Made by a program: the position numbers and the translations under genes. From contig NZ_CP100416.1 of NCBI RefSeq assembly GCF_026017845.1, forward strand, positions 966,453 to 1,030,452: DNA of 64,000 nucleotides, read 5' to 3'. This DNA is from Amycolatopsis mediterranei (GTDB taxonomy: Bacteria > Actinomycetota > Actinomycetes > Mycobacteriales > Pseudonocardiaceae). How positions within the stretch are numbered: the first letter of the stretch is position 1; each line of letters starts with the position of its first letter. Positions 33,942-42,651 of this stretch are shown here, in pieces. Below the pieces are notes generated by a model. The model did not search any database. It was not told the origin of the DNA and saw only the letters and a list, made by a program, of their open reading frames with translations.

Positions 33942-34272
33942 CGCCGCGGCGCTTCGCGATGCCGGCCATGTTCTCCTCCCCCCAGTCGCCCAGCGGCAGC
34001 AACGCCGTGTTCAGCCGCTGACCCAGCCCGGTCAGCGAGTACTCGACCTTCGGCGGGATCTCGTGGAACACCTCGCGGTGCACGATCTCGTCCGCCTCCA
34101 GTTCCCGCAGCGCCTGGATCAGCATCTTTTCGCTGATTCCCGCCACCTTCCGCTTCAGCTCGCCGAACCGCAGCGGCTCGGCGTGCAGCGCCCACAGGAT
34201 CAGGGCCTTCCACCGGCCGCCGATGACGTCGACGGCCGCGTCCAATCCGCAGCGGTACGTTCGAGGCTGCAT
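33907..34272 (-). CDS. HxlR-family regulator
   Basis: The product has 121 residues with the HxlR signature: YRCGLDAAVDVIGGRWKALILWAL, RFGELKRKVAGISEKMLIQALRELEADEIVHREVFHEIPPKVEYSLTGLG. HxlR proteins are winged-helix regulators of redox or electrophile-response genes. It is divergent from the imine reductase/SDR operon, with a CCGACT-N4-AGTCGG dyad between, so those genes are its probable targets. The GCGLD Cys near the N-terminus is where redox-sensing HxlR proteins carry their reactive Cys. Confidence 0.93.
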   Translation of the reverse strand: MQPRTYRCGLDAAVDVIGGRWKALILWALHAEPLRFGELKRKVAGISEKMLIQALRELEADEIVHREVFHEIPPKVEYSLTGLGQRLNTALLPLGDWGEENMAGIAKRRGVTPAPPDTASA

Positions 34273-34299
34273 CCAGGATCCTTACGTTTTGGTGGGTAC

Positions 34300-34315
34300 C
34301 CGACTTATTAGTCGG
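34300..34315. promoter_or_regulatory. HxlR candidate operator
   Basis: CCGACT-TATT-AGTCGG is a perfect dyad, flanked by GGTAC on the left and GGTACTT on the right, in the 73-bp gap between the HxlR and imine reductase genes. Confidence 0.6.
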
Positions 34316-34345
34316 TACTTGTCCAGTGTAAAGCGCGCCAGCAGC

Positions 34346-35212
34346 ATGGAATCCATGGGAGAAAGCAAGAAACACGTGGGCGTGCTCGGCCTGGGGCGGA
34401 TGGGCACCGCCCTCGCCGGGGCGCTCTTGGGGGCGGGACACGACGTCTCGGTGTGGAACCGGTCGCCGCACAAGGCCGGGCCGCTGCTCGACCGCGGCGC
34501 CCGGCTCGCGGCGACCCCGGCGGAAGCGGCTTCGGCAGGCGTCGTCCTCAGTTGTCTGTCCACATACGACACTCAGTGGCCGGCGCTCGAAGCGGCGGCC
34601 TTGTCCGGCCGGACGCTGGTCAACCTCACGTCCGGGACGCCGGAGCAGGCACGGGATGTCTCGAAGTGGGCGGCGTCCGAAGGCGTCGGCTACGTGGACG
34701 GCGTGATCATGGCCGTGCCGCAGGGCATCGGGACGCCGGCCGCGCAGATCCTCTACAGCGGCTCGGAACCGACGTTCGCGGCGCAGCGCGAGGTATTGGA
34801 GGTATTGGGGGCGCCGGTGTTCCTCGGCGAGGACGCCGGGCTGGCGGCGCTGTACGACCTGGCGCTGCTCGGCATGATGTGGTCGACCATGGCCGGCTAC
34901 CTGCACGCGCTGGCGCTGGTCGGCACCGAGGGTGTCACGCCCGAGCAGTTCGAGCCGTTGGCGTCGGCGTGGCATTCGGCCGTCGGCGGGTTCCTGCCGG
35001 GCATCGGCTCGCAGGTCGCCAGCGGTGACTACGCCACCGAAGTGTCCTCTTTGGACATCAACGCGGCGGGACTCGGCCTGCTGGTCGAGACCAGCCGTGC
35101 GCAGGGGATCGGCACGGCGGTGCCCGCCGTGCTGCGGGAGTTGTTCGACCGAGCGGTCGCGGCCGGCCACGGCTCGCACGCGATCGCCAGCGTCATCGAG
35201 GAGATCCGGTGA
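34346..35212 (+). CDS. NADPH-dependent imine reductase-like oxidoreductase
   Basis: The product has 288 residues from the ATG at 34346 (another ATG at 34355 is possible; neither has a strong ribosome site). The N-terminal Rossmann domain has [34 protein letters not shown]. The segments [19 protein letters not shown] and [24 protein letters not shown] are the hallmarks of the imine reductase branch of beta-hydroxyacid dehydrogenases. The helix [24 protein letters not shown] supplies the Asp at the catalytic position. These enzymes reduce cyclic imines or carry out reductive amination. Its stop overlaps the next gene's GTG by 4 nt; the pair is probably controlled by the divergent HxlR. Confidence 0.87.
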   Translation: MESMGESKKHVGVLGLGRMGTALAGALLGAGHDVSVWNRSPHKAGPLLDRGARLAATPAEAASAGVVLSCLSTYDTQWPALEAAALSGRTLVNLTSGTPEQARDVSKWAASEGVGYVDGVIMAVPQGIGTPAAQILYSGSEPTFAAQREVLEVLGAPVFLGEDAGLAALYDLALLGMMWSTMAGYLHALALVGTEGVTPEQFEPLASAWHSAVGGFLPGIGSQVASGDYATEVSSLDINAAGLGLLVETSRAQGIGTAVPAVLRELFDRAVAAGHGSHAIASVIEEIR

Positions 35213-35958
35213 GGTACCAGGGGAAGAAGGCCGTCGTCACCGGCGGCACGCACGGAATGGGGCTCGCGGTGGTGCGCGCCCTGCTCGACGGCGGCGCGGA
35301 GGTGCTGCTGACCGGCCGGGACGTGTCGCCGCTGACGGGAACGCTGCCCGGCAAGGCGCACCTGTTGTCCTCGGACGCGGCGCGTTTGGCCGACGTCGCC
35401 GAGCTGGGTGCGGTGGCCGCCGACACGCTCGGCGAGCTGGACCTGGTGTTCATCAACGTCGGGTTCTCGACACTGACCCCGTACGAGGACGCGACGCCCG
35501 AGCTCTACGACCGGACGTTCGACATCAACACCAAGGGCGCATACTTCACGGCCCGGCGGCTGGCACCGCTGGTCAAGTCCGGCGGCTCGTTCGTCTTCAC
35601 GACGTCGGTCGCGGCCGAGGCGGGGATCGCCGGGATGGGCCTCTATTCGGCGGCGAAGGCGGCGGTGCGCTCGTTCGCCCGCACGTACGCGGCCGAGCTC
35701 GCGCCGCGCGGGATCCGGGTGAACGTGGTCAGCCCCGGCTACACCGACACGCCGACGATGGGCGTCACCGGCGTCCCGGAGCCGGTGTTGGCGAAGTTCA
35801 AGGAGATCGGCGACGAGGTGACGCCGTTGAAGCGCCACGCCACCCCGGAGGAGATCGCGGCGGCGGTGCTGTTCTTGGCGTTCGAAGCGACGTTCACCAC
35901 CGGCGCCGACCTCCCCGTGGACGGCGGTCTGGGGCAGCGCTTGACGTTGCCCGCGTGA
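35209..35958 (+). CDS. SDR-family oxidoreductase (classical)
   Basis: The product has 249 residues with the full classical SDR set: cofactor motif [14 protein letters not shown], NxG strand FINVGFSTL, catalytic Ser in [11 protein letters not shown]-x-x-x-K in [12 protein letters not shown] and the PGY-DTP loop. The GTG start at 35209 overlaps the stop of the imine reductase gene by 4 nt, so the two are coupled and may act on the same compound, as a ketone/imine pair. The T-G-R-D segment after strand 2 suggests NADPH preference. Substrate unknown. Confidence 0.92.
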   Translation: MRYQGKKAVVTGGTHGMGLAVVRALLDGGAEVLLTGRDVSPLTGTLPGKAHLLSSDAARLADVAELGAVAADTLGELDLVFINVGFSTLTPYEDATPELYDRTFDINTKGAYFTARRLAPLVKSGGSFVFTTSVAAEAGIAGMGLYSAAKAAVRSFARTYAAELAPRGIRVNVVSPGYTDTPTMGVTGVPEPVLAKFKEIGDEVTPLKRHATPEEIAAAVLFLAFEATFTTGADLPVDGGLGQRLTLPA

Positions 35959-35989
35959 GGTCGGCGCCCCGCGCCCCGGGCGCGCGGGG

Positions 35990-36041
35990 GCCAGGCGGCG
36001 CCTCGCCCCGCGCGGGCCAGGCGGCGCCTCGCCCCGCGCGG
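35990..36041. repeat. 26-bp perfect tandem repeat (two copies)
   Basis: The unit begins GCCAGGCGGCGCCTCGCCCC and is present twice without change, followed by a partial third (GCCCG). It lies in the 148-bp gap between the SDR and AraC-type genes. No function seen. Confidence 0.75.
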
Positions 36042-36106
36042 CCCGTGGACGGCTCGCGGGCACGCGATCGCGTGGCCCGGAGGCCACCGTGTGCAAGAAT
36101 CGGGCC

Positions 36107-37105
36107 ATGGCCGAATTCGTGCACCCGAACCGCCACCACGTCGCCGTGCTCGTTCGCCACGGCATGCTGGTGATGGAGCTGGGCATCGTCCACCGCCTGT
36201 TCGGGCAGGCCCGCTCGGCGGCGGGGGAGCCGCTGTACGAGGTCGTGACCTGCACGCTCGAGCCCGGCCCGGTGCGCACCGACGGGGACGTCGCCATCCC
36301 GGTCGACCGCGGCCCCGAGGTGCTGGCGGAGGCGGACACGGTGATCGTCCCGGCGTCCCTGGCCGAGTACGAGCCGCTGGCGCGCGTGCTGACCCCGCCG
36401 CTCAAGGCCGCTCTCGACCGCATCCCGCCGGCCGCGCGCATCGCCTCCATCTGCACCGGCGCGTTCGTGCTCGCCGCGGCCGGCCTGCTCGACGGCCGCC
36501 GGGCCACCACTCACTGGCGTTCCGCGGAGGAACTGCAGGACCGGTTCCCCGCGGTCGACGTCGACCCGTGCGTGCTCTACACCGACGACGGCGACGTGCT
36601 GACCTCGGCGGGCGTCGCCGCCGGGATCGACCTGGTGCTGCACATGATCCGCCGCGACCACGGCACCGCGGTGGCCAACGAAGTCGCCCGCGGCACGGTC
36701 GTGTCCCCGCACCGCGAAGGCGGCCAGGCCCAGTTCGTCCGGCGGCCGGTACCCGAGCCCCGCACATCGTCGACGAAGGCAGCACGGGCGTGGGCGCTGG
36801 AGAACCTGCACCGGCCGCTGACCCTGCGCGAGCTCGCCGCCCGCGAGGCGATGAGCACGCGCACGTTCACCCGCCGTTTCCGGGAGGAGGTCGGCATTTC
36901 GGCCCTGCAGTGGCTGACCCAGCAACGGGTCGAGCGCGCCCGCCAGCTCCTCGAGGAGACGGACCTGCCGGTCGACCGCGTCGCCACCGAGGCCGGCTTC
37001 GGCACCGCGGCCTCGCTGCGCCAGCACTTCCAGGCGGCGCTCGCGGTGTCGCCCAGCGCGTACCGGTCGACGTTCCGCGGAGAATTGGCTGTTCAAGCCG
37101 GCTGA
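36107..37105 (+). CDS. GlxA-type AraC regulator (DJ-1/PfpI domain + AraC helix-turn-helix)
   Basis: The product has 332 residues. The N-terminal half (about 10-180) is a DJ-1/PfpI-like domain with the elbow Cys in IASICTGAFVLAAAGLLDGRRATTHW. The C-terminal 100 residues carry two AraC HTH motifs: LTLRELAAREAMSTRTFTRRFREEVGISALQWL and VDRVATEAGFGTAASLRQHFQAALAVSPSAYR. This is the GlxA group, activators or repressors whose ligand pocket is an amidase-like fold. The ATG at 36107 starts the fold; a GTG at 36089 is possible. The transglutaminase-like gene 22 bp downstream may be a target. Confidence 0.9.
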   Translation: MAEFVHPNRHHVAVLVRHGMLVMELGIVHRLFGQARSAAGEPLYEVVTCTLEPGPVRTDGDVAIPVDRGPEVLAEADTVIVPASLAEYEPLARVLTPPLKAALDRIPPAARIASICTGAFVLAAAGLLDGRRATTHWRSAEELQDRFPAVDVDPCVLYTDDGDVLTSAGVAAGIDLVLHMIRRDHGTAVANEVARGTVVSPHREGGQAQFVRRPVPEPRTSSTKAARAWALENLHRPLTLRELAAREAMSTRTFTRRFREEVGISALQWLTQQRVERARQLLEETDLPVDRVATEAGFGTAASLRQHFQAALAVSPSAYRSTFRGELAVQAG

Positions 37106-37127
37106 AATCCGGATAGCGTCGGCCGCC

Positions 37128-38012
37128 ATGGACGACTTCTACGTCAGCCACAGCCGGTTCAGCGACCCCGGCCCGCACGCGGACTGGCTCGACGCCACGC
37201 CGGCCGACCTCGCCGTCCTGCGTGAAGCGGCGTCCCAGCTGGTGTTCCACTACTGGGGTTCCGGCGCGATCACCGAACACGGGTTTCCGGCCGCCCGCAA
37301 CGACGAGATCACCCTGCGGTACGCCGCGGAAATGTGGGCGCGCCTGCGCGAGCTCGACCCGGCTCCACCCGGCGAGCCTCGGCCGCCGCTGCACCGGATC
37401 GTCGGCTGCTGCCGAGACTTCACACTGCTGTTCGTCTCGATGGCCCGCCACCACGGCATCCCGGCCCGCGCCCGCGTCGGCTTCGCGAGCTACCTGATGC
37501 CCGGCTGGTACCTCGACCACGTCGTCGCCGAGGTCCGCACCGCCGACGGCTGGTGTCTGGTCGAGCCCCAGCTGGCACCCGGCTTCCGCGACCCGGTGGA
37601 CGACGTCGGGTTCGACCTCCTCGACGTCCCCCGCGACCGGTTCCTGACCGGCCCCGACGCGTGGACCGCCGCCCGCTCCGGCGAGCTCGACCCGGCCCTG
37701 CTGGTCGTTTCGCCGGACCTGGACGTGCCGTTCCTGCGCGGGCTCCCGTACGCGTGGCACAACCTCGTGCTGGACCTCGCCGCGCTCAACAAGCACGAGA
37801 TGCTCCAGTGGGACATCTGGGGCGCACTCGACGATTCCGCCGCGCTCGCCCCAGCCACCCTCGCCCGCGCCGACGAGCTGGCCGAGCTGCCGGCCGACGC
37901 GGACGTCGAACAGCTGCGGGTGGCCTTCGAGGCCGACGACGTCCGGGTGCCCCCGGTGATCCACACGGTCACCCCGCCGGGACGGCTCCTGGCCGAGGTA
38001 GTGCTTCGCTGA
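37128..38012 (+). CDS. Transglutaminase-like cysteine peptidase-fold protein
   Basis: The product has 294 residues and no signal peptide, so it should be cytoplasmic. The transglutaminase core is at about 85-165: nucleophile in GCCRDFTLLFVSMARHHGIPARARVGF, catalytic His in YLDHVVAEVRTADGWCLVEPQL, where the acid residue follows in the EPQ strand. Cytoplasmic transglutaminase-like proteins of this type are common in actinomycetes and of unknown substrate; hydrolysis or amide transfer are both possible. It follows a GlxA regulator by 22 bp. Its 3' end overlaps the convergent LysR gene by 44 bp. Confidence 0.82.
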   Translation: MDDFYVSHSRFSDPGPHADWLDATPADLAVLREAASQLVFHYWGSGAITEHGFPAARNDEITLRYAAEMWARLRELDPAPPGEPRPPLHRIVGCCRDFTLLFVSMARHHGIPARARVGFASYLMPGWYLDHVVAEVRTADGWCLVEPQLAPGFRDPVDDVGFDLLDVPRDRFLTGPDAWTAARSGELDPALLVVSPDLDVPFLRGLPYAWHNLVLDLAALNKHEMLQWDIWGALDDSAALAPATLARADELAELPADADVEQLRVAFEADDVRVPPVIHTVTPPGRLLAEVVLR

Positions 38013-38871
38013 CCTCGGCGGCGGTCCGCACGAACCGCGGGATCCGCGGATCCCGCGCCCCGGCCGGCCAGGCGAGGGCCAGCGAGTACGGCGTCGCGTC
38101 GACAACCGGCCGGTAGACGACATCGTCCCGCGAGCGCAGCTCGGCGACCGACGCCGGCAGCAGCGCGACCGCCTGCCCGAGCGCGACCGTCTCCAGCAGC
38201 TGGGCGCTGTCGTGCACGATCGGTCCCGGCGTCACCGGCCCGCCGGTCACGTCCTGCCCGGACCAGTACGCCCGGTCCGCGGCCGAGGAGAGCGGCCAGC
38301 ACGGCGTCGGCCGCCCCGCGAAGTCGGCGCAGGTCAGCACGGACCGGCCGGCGAGCTCGTGGTCCGACGGCAGCGCGGCCACCCGCGGCTCGCTGAACAG
38401 CACCTCGACGTCCAGGCCGTGGTACGTGCCGCCCTGGCAGCCGAGCACGGCCACGTCGGCCCGGCCGTCCCGCAGCAACTCCGTCTGTTCGCCGAACCCG
38501 CTGACCCGGACGTCGACCGGATCCGGGTGCACATCGGCGATCCGCCGCAGCAGATCGGTCGCGACCCCGGGCTTCGCGGTGACGACCAGCGCCGGCGTCC
38601 GCTGCGCCGCCCGCCGCGTGCGCCGGACCGCCGCGGTGACGGCGTCCAGTGCCTTCGCCGACTCGGTGAAGAGGACGGCGCCGGCCGGCGTCAGCGAGAC
38701 GTGCCGGCTGGTGCGTTCGAAGAGCTGCACACCGAGCCGCCGCTCCAGCAGCCGGATCGCGCGGGACAGCGGTGGCTGCGCCATCCCGAGCCGCTCGGCG
38801 GCGCGGGAGAAGTTCAGCTCTTCGGCGACCGCGCGGAAATACCGCAGCTCACGGACCTCGACATCGTCCAT
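37969..38871 (-). CDS. LysR-family regulator
   Basis: The product has 300 residues starting at the ATG at 38871 (the frame is open for 141 codons upstream without homology). The N-terminal HTH is typical: VRELRYFRAVAEELNFSRAAERLGMAQPPLSRAIRLLERRLGVQLFERTSRHVSLTPAG. The rest is the periplasmic-binding-fold effector domain. It is divergent from the SnoaL-like gene at 38968 and should control it. The effector is unknown. Confidence 0.93.
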   Translation of the reverse strand: MDDVEVRELRYFRAVAEELNFSRAAERLGMAQPPLSRAIRLLERRLGVQLFERTSRHVSLTPAGAVLFTESAKALDAVTAAVRRTRRAAQRTPALVVTAKPGVATDLLRRIADVHPDPVDVRVSGFGEQTELLRDGRADVAVLGCQGGTYHGLDVEVLFSEPRVAALPSDHELAGRSVLTCADFAGRPTPCWPLSSAADRAYWSGQDVTGGPVTPGPIVHDSAQLLETVALGQAVALLPASVAELRSRDDVVYRPVVDATPYSLALAWPAGARDPRIPRFVRTAAEVSEALPRPGAVPAG

Positions 38872-38967
38872 ACCGGGAGAGTATCGCGGCAGAGTCCACA
38901 GGTCTTTCCCTTTCTCTTTCGCGCATGGTGGGCTTGGTGTCGATAACTCCACAAAGGACTGACACTG

Positions 38968-39351
38968 ATGACGGAATCGCAACGCAACAAGGAAGTGGTT
39001 TTGGCCTTCCTCCGGTTGGCCTTCACCGAAAGACGCCCGGCCGACGCCTTCGCCGAGCACGTCGGTGAAAGCTACATCCAGCACAACCCCCACGCCCCGG
39101 CGAGCGCGGAAGCCTCGGCTCGCTACCTGGCCGGGTTCGTGGCCCGGTTCCCGCAGCTCACCCTGGACGTCCACCGGGTGATCGCCGAGGACGACCTCGT
39201 CTGCACGCACAGCCTGCTCCGCCTGACGCCCGGCTCGCGTGGCAGCGCGATCGCGGACGTGATGCGGGTGCGCGACGGCCGCATCATCGAGCACTGGGAC
39301 GTGGTGCAGGAGATCCCGGAGACGACGGCGAGCGGCAACCCGATGATCTGA
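38968..39351 (+). CDS. SnoaL-like (NTF2-fold) polyketide-cyclase family protein
   Basis: The product has 127 residues: KEVVLAFLRLAFTERRPADAFAEHVGESYIQHNPHAP, PQLTLDVHRVIAEDDLVCTHSLLRL and MRVRDGRIIEHWDVVQEIPE are the conserved strands and helices of the SnoaL-like fold. The Y-I-Q-H-N-P and V-R-D-G-x-I-x-E-H-W-D motifs are those of the predicted-ester-cyclase group. Members cyclise, hydrolyse or simply bind small molecules. AAAGGA precedes the ATG. It is alone, divergent from a LysR gene and likely under its control. Confidence 0.87.
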   Translation: MTESQRNKEVVLAFLRLAFTERRPADAFAEHVGESYIQHNPHAPASAEASARYLAGFVARFPQLTLDVHRVIAEDDLVCTHSLLRLTPGSRGSAIADVMRVRDGRIIEHWDVVQEIPETTASGNPMI

Positions 39352-39410
39352 GCGAGTTGCCCCGAGGGATACCGCCTGCCGGGACGACGCTCGTGAGCGA
39401 CGGCGGCCGG

Positions 39411-39429
39411 TGTCCCGCCACGCGGGACA
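39411..39429. terminator. Hairpin between convergent SnoaL-like and TetR genes
   Basis: TGTCCCGC-CAC-GCGGGACA is a perfect 8-bp stem with a 3-nt loop. It has no T run. Confidence 0.5.
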
Positions 39430-39470
39430 TCAGCCCTCGGCGACCGCGGCCGGCTTGGCCGGCCGGGGCA

Positions 39471-40130
39471 TCACGTCTCGGCGACCGGGCCTGGCTCGTC
39501 GTCCGCCGGTTCGATCTCCCTCGGCGCGATGCCGTGCAGGGCGGCGCTCACCACCGAGTTCACCGGTGGCGGGTCGAGGGGTGCCGTGTGCGGGAAGACC
39601 GTCGTCAGCACCGAGGCGTGGCAGTAGCCGACCAGCATGGCCGCCGTTGCGTCCACTTCGGACTCCGGGCGCAGGCGGCCCAGTGCCCGTTCCGCCTCGA
39701 GGTAGGCCACCAGCCGGTCGCGCCAGTGGCCGGACCGCTCGCTGATCTCCGCGAACCGCTCCAGCACCTTGGGCTGGGTGACCAGGCCGCTGAACGCCGG
39801 CACGACCGCCTTGTGCAGCGCCAGGCCGAACTCCACGTGGCGGCGGAGGTTCCCGAAGAGGACGCCTTCGCCGGGCACGGGCAGTTCGCCCAGCTCCGCC
39901 TCCGTCGTGCGCACGTGCTCCAGCAAGGCCCGGGCCACCAGCTCCTCCTTGTCGGAGAAGTGGTTGTAGAGCACGCCGTCGGCGACGCCCGCCATGCGCG
40001 CGATCTCGCGCACGGTCATCCCGGTCGTGCCGTGCGTGGCGATCATCTTCTGCGCGGTCTCGAGCAGCAGGTCGTGCAGGGACTGCCCGTCCTGCTGGGC
40101 GGCGGCTTTCCTCGGTGACATCACCGCCAT
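39471..40130 (-). CDS. TetR-family repressor
   Basis: The product has 219 residues: LLLETAQKMIATHGTTGMTVREIARMAGVADGVLYNHFSDKEELVARALLEHV is a standard TetR DNA-binding domain; the C-terminal domain is helical and Pro-rich at its end. An ATG at 40121 could also be the start. It lies 15 bp downstream of a methyltransferase gene on the same strand, so they form an operon. Two adjacent 14-bp palindromes upstream of the methyltransferase are its likely binding sites, giving autoregulation. Confidence 0.91.
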   Translation of the reverse strand: MAVMSPRKAAAQQDGQSLHDLLLETAQKMIATHGTTGMTVREIARMAGVADGVLYNHFSDKEELVARALLEHVRTTEAELGELPVPGEGVLFGNLRRHVEFGLALHKAVVPAFSGLVTQPKVLERFAEISERSGHWRDRLVAYLEAERALGRLRPESEVDATAAMLVGYCHASVLTTVFPHTAPLDPPPVNSVVSAALHGIAPREIEPADDEPGPVAET

Positions 40131-40145
40131 CGTACGGGCGCCCCG

Positions 40146-40964
40146 CTACGGCCTCCTTCCCGTGACCAGCCACGCGGTGCCGCGCAGCCGGACCGCCTCC
40201 GGGCCCGCGAACGGCTCGAGCGCCTCGGTGAGGGCTTCGGTCGCCTTGGCCGCCGTCGCGCCGTCGAGCAGGCCCAGGTGGTGGCGGACCGGGCCCCAGT
40301 CCGCGATGAACCGGGCCGCGTCGGGGACGTCACGGCCCCAGACCTGGTCGGCCTCGACGGGGGTGCACACCACGTCTTCGAAGCCGGCTTCGGTCAGCAC
40401 CGCCCTGGTCCGGTCCGGGTCCGCGAAGGACGTCGGCCCGCTGCCGTCCGGCCCGGTCGGCTGCGGCAGGTAGGCCGCCATCGCCCCGAACAGCCGGCCG
40501 AGATCGGTGCCCGACAGCGCCGTCATGCAGAGGAACGCGAGCCGCCCGCCGGCGGACAGCGCGCGCCGGACGTTGCCGAACGCCGCCACCGGATCGGCGA
40601 AGAACATCACCCCGAACCGGCTGACCGCCAGGTCGAAGCTGCCTTCGACGAACGGGTGGACCTGGACGTCACCCTGCTCGAACGTCACGTTCGACACCTC
40701 CGCCGCCCGTGCCCGCGCGGTCGCGAGCATCGGCCCGGACAGGTCGACGCCGAGCGCGGACCGGGCCCGCGCCGCGGCGAGCCGGGTCAGCTGGCCGTTG
40801 CCGCAGCCGATGTCGAGCACGCGATCGCCCGGACTCACCCGCTCGAGCAGGAAATCGTTGAAGCCGCTGTTCACGGCGTCGTAGCGGTCGGCGTGCGTCG
40901 CCCAGTGCTCTCCTTCGTAGCCGTTCCATGCCTCGGCTTGTGCGGTGTTGACGATCCCGGTCAT
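40146..40964 (-). CDS. Class I SAM-dependent methyltransferase
   Basis: The product has 272 residues from the ATG at 40964, which has GGAGGGG 8 nt upstream. The Methyltransf_11/25 fold is clear: RVLDIGCGNGQLTRLAA (SAM motif I), ALGVDLSGPMLATARARA (motif II acidic loop), FEQGDVQVHPFVEGSFDLAVSRFGVMFF (motif III) and ALSAGGRLAFLCM. The small-molecule acceptor cannot be deduced. It is the first gene of an operon with a TetR repressor that probably controls both. Confidence 0.9.
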   Translation of the reverse strand: MTGIVNTAQAEAWNGYEGEHWATHADRYDAVNSGFNDFLLERVSPGDRVLDIGCGNGQLTRLAAARARSALGVDLSGPMLATARARAAEVSNVTFEQGDVQVHPFVEGSFDLAVSRFGVMFFADPVAAFGNVRRALSAGGRLAFLCMTALSGTDLGRLFGAMAAYLPQPTGPDGSGPTSFADPDRTRAVLTEAGFEDVVCTPVEADQVWGRDVPDAARFIADWGPVRHHLGLLDGATAAKATEALTEALEPFAGPEAVRLRGTAWLVTGRRP

Positions 40965-40981
40965 CCCCATCCCCTCCGTTG

Positions 40982-41009
40982 TGAACACACGTTCATGAAC
41001 ACGTGTTCA
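40982..41009. promoter_or_regulatory. Tandem 14-bp TetR operators
   Basis: TGAACACACGTTCA (40982-40995) and TGAACACGTGTTCA (40996-41009) are directly adjacent. The second is a perfect palindrome and the first differs at two bases. They lie 17 nt upstream of the methyltransferase start. Confidence 0.8.
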
Positions 41010-41154
41010 TGCTGCCGCCGCGGCCACCCGCTGTCAAGGCATCGGCCACCCGCCGCCGGATGTCGGCCAGGTGGCAGATCTTCCCGGCGGGCGAACGCGC
41101 AAGACTTCTCGTCATCGGGGCAAACCGCCCCTGACCAGTGAAAAGGAGTTCGAA

Positions 41155-41742
41155 ATGGCCGACGTCATCGCCAACATGTCCATGTCCCTCGACGGCTTCG
41201 TGGCCGACCCGGAAGACCGCATCGATCACCTGTTCGAGTGGTTCGGCAACGGCGACGTCCAGACCTCCACCGCCGTCGACTGGGCCACCTTCAAGACCTC
41301 CGAAGCCAGCGCGAAGATGCTGCGCGCGGCGATGGAGAACGTCGGCGCGCTGCTCACCGGCCGCCGCCTGTTCAACCTCACCCAGGGCTGGGGCGGCACG
41401 CACCCGATGGGCGTGCCGGTCTTCGTCGTCACCCACCAGGAGCCCGCGGAGTGGCCGCACCCGGACGCACCGTTCACCTTCGTCACGGACGGCCTCGAAA
41501 GCGCCGTCGAGCAGGCGAAGAAGACCGCCGGGGACAAGATCGTCGCGGTCGCCAGCACCACGATCGCCCAGCAGTGCCTCAACCTCGGGCTGCTCGACGG
41601 CGTCCAGGTCGACCTGATCCCCGTGCTGCTCGGCTCCGGCGTCCGCTTCTTCGACCACCTCGACACGACCACCGAGCTGACCGGCCCGGAGGTCGTGGAA
41701 GGCACCGGTGTGACGCACCTGTCCTACCGGGTCAAGCGCTGA
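41155..41742 (+). CDS. Dihydrofolate reductase-like / RibD C-terminal domain protein
   Basis: The product has 195 residues from the ATG at 41155, preceded by AAGGAG. The RibD_C/DHFR fold shows MSMSLDGFVADPED at the N-terminus, the helix ENVGALLTGRRLFNLTQGWGG, VPVFVVTHQEPAEW, and the NADPH-site strand VAVASTTIAQQCLNLGLLDGVQVDLIPVLLGSGVRFFDHL. It is a reductase of unknown substrate; many relatives are not true folate reductases. Its 3' end overlaps the convergent ECF sigma factor gene by 11 bp. Confidence 0.9.
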   Translation: MADVIANMSMSLDGFVADPEDRIDHLFEWFGNGDVQTSTAVDWATFKTSEASAKMLRAAMENVGALLTGRRLFNLTQGWGGTHPMGVPVFVVTHQEPAEWPHPDAPFTFVTDGLESAVEQAKKTAGDKIVAVASTTIAQQCLNLGLLDGVQVDLIPVLLGSGVRFFDHLDTTTELTGPEVVEGTGVTHLSYRVKR

Positions 41743-42586
41743 GGAGCGTGACGTGCAGCGCGGCGAGGCGGGCGGGGTCGGCGATCACCTCGTACGCCGC
41801 CACCCGCTCGCCGTCGACCGTCACGGCCAAGGCGAGCACCAGCCGTCCGTGGGGTGCGACGACGACCCCGACCGAGCCGTCGATCAGGGCCGTTTCCGCG
41901 AACCGGGCCCGTTTCCCGAACACCTGGGTCTCCTCGGCCACCGCGCGGGCCCCGCGTGTCTCGAGCACCGCGCCCACCGGCAGCGCGGCGGCATCGGCGC
42001 GGCGGACGACGTCCGGGGCCAGCACGTCGAGCAGCGCGGCGAGGTCACCGCCACGGGCGGCGGCCAGGAACGCGTCGACCACCCGGCGGTGCCGGGCCAG
42101 ATCGGCCGGGGGCACCGGGGAAGTGCCCCGGATCCGGTGCCGCGCGCGGCTCGCCAGCTTCTTCGCCGCCACCGGCGTGCGGTCCAGCACCGGGGCGATC
42201 CGGTCGAACGGCACCGCGAAGAGGTCGTGCAGCACGAACGCGATCCGCTCGGCGGGCCCGAGCGCGTCCAGCACGACGAGCAGCGCGCGGCCCACCGCGT
42301 CGGCGAGCGCGGCTTCGTCCGCCGGATCGGCGTCGTCCACCGGTTCCGGGAACACCTCGAACGGCTCCTCGCGGCGGACTTTCCGCGAACGCAGGACGTC
42401 GAGGCAGACGCGGGACACGACCGTGGTCAGCCAGGCCGCCAGGTTGTCGACCGAGCCGGCCCGGTTCAGCCGCAACCACGCTTCCTGCACGGCGTCGTCC
42501 GCTTCGGCCGCCGAGCCGAGCATCCGGTAGGCCAGCCCGCGCAGCCGGCCGCGTTCGGCCTCGAAGTCCGCCGCCAGGTCGTCCAT
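41732..42586 (-). CDS. ECF sigma factor with C-terminal SnoaL-like domain (SigJ/ECF41 type)
   Basis: The product has 284 residues. Sigma region 2 (about 5-75): FEAERGRLRGLAYRMLGSAAEADDAVQEAWLRL; region 4 (about 105-160): LVVLDALGPAERIAFVLHDLFAVPFDRIAPVLDRTPVAAKKLASRARHRI. The last 110 residues are a SnoaL/NTF2-like domain, here in place of an anti-sigma gene; in ECF41-type sigma factors this domain modulates activity. AAAGGTG precedes the ATG. The divergent old yellow enzyme gene 65 bp away is a plausible target. Confidence 0.92.
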   Translation of the reverse strand: MDDLAADFEAERGRLRGLAYRMLGSAAEADDAVQEAWLRLNRAGSVDNLAAWLTTVVSRVCLDVLRSRKVRREEPFEVFPEPVDDADPADEAALADAVGRALLVVLDALGPAERIAFVLHDLFAVPFDRIAPVLDRTPVAAKKLASRARHRIRGTSPVPPADLARHRRVVDAFLAAARGGDLAALLDVLAPDVVRRADAAALPVGAVLETRGARAVAEETQVFGKRARFAETALIDGSVGVVVAPHGRLVLALAVTVDGERVAAYEVIADPARLAALHVTLLSA

Positions 42587-42651
42587 CGGTCACCTTTCGC
42601 TCGGGTTCACCGTCGCCTCCTCGACGTATCCCCGCGACCGGAGGTGACCGG

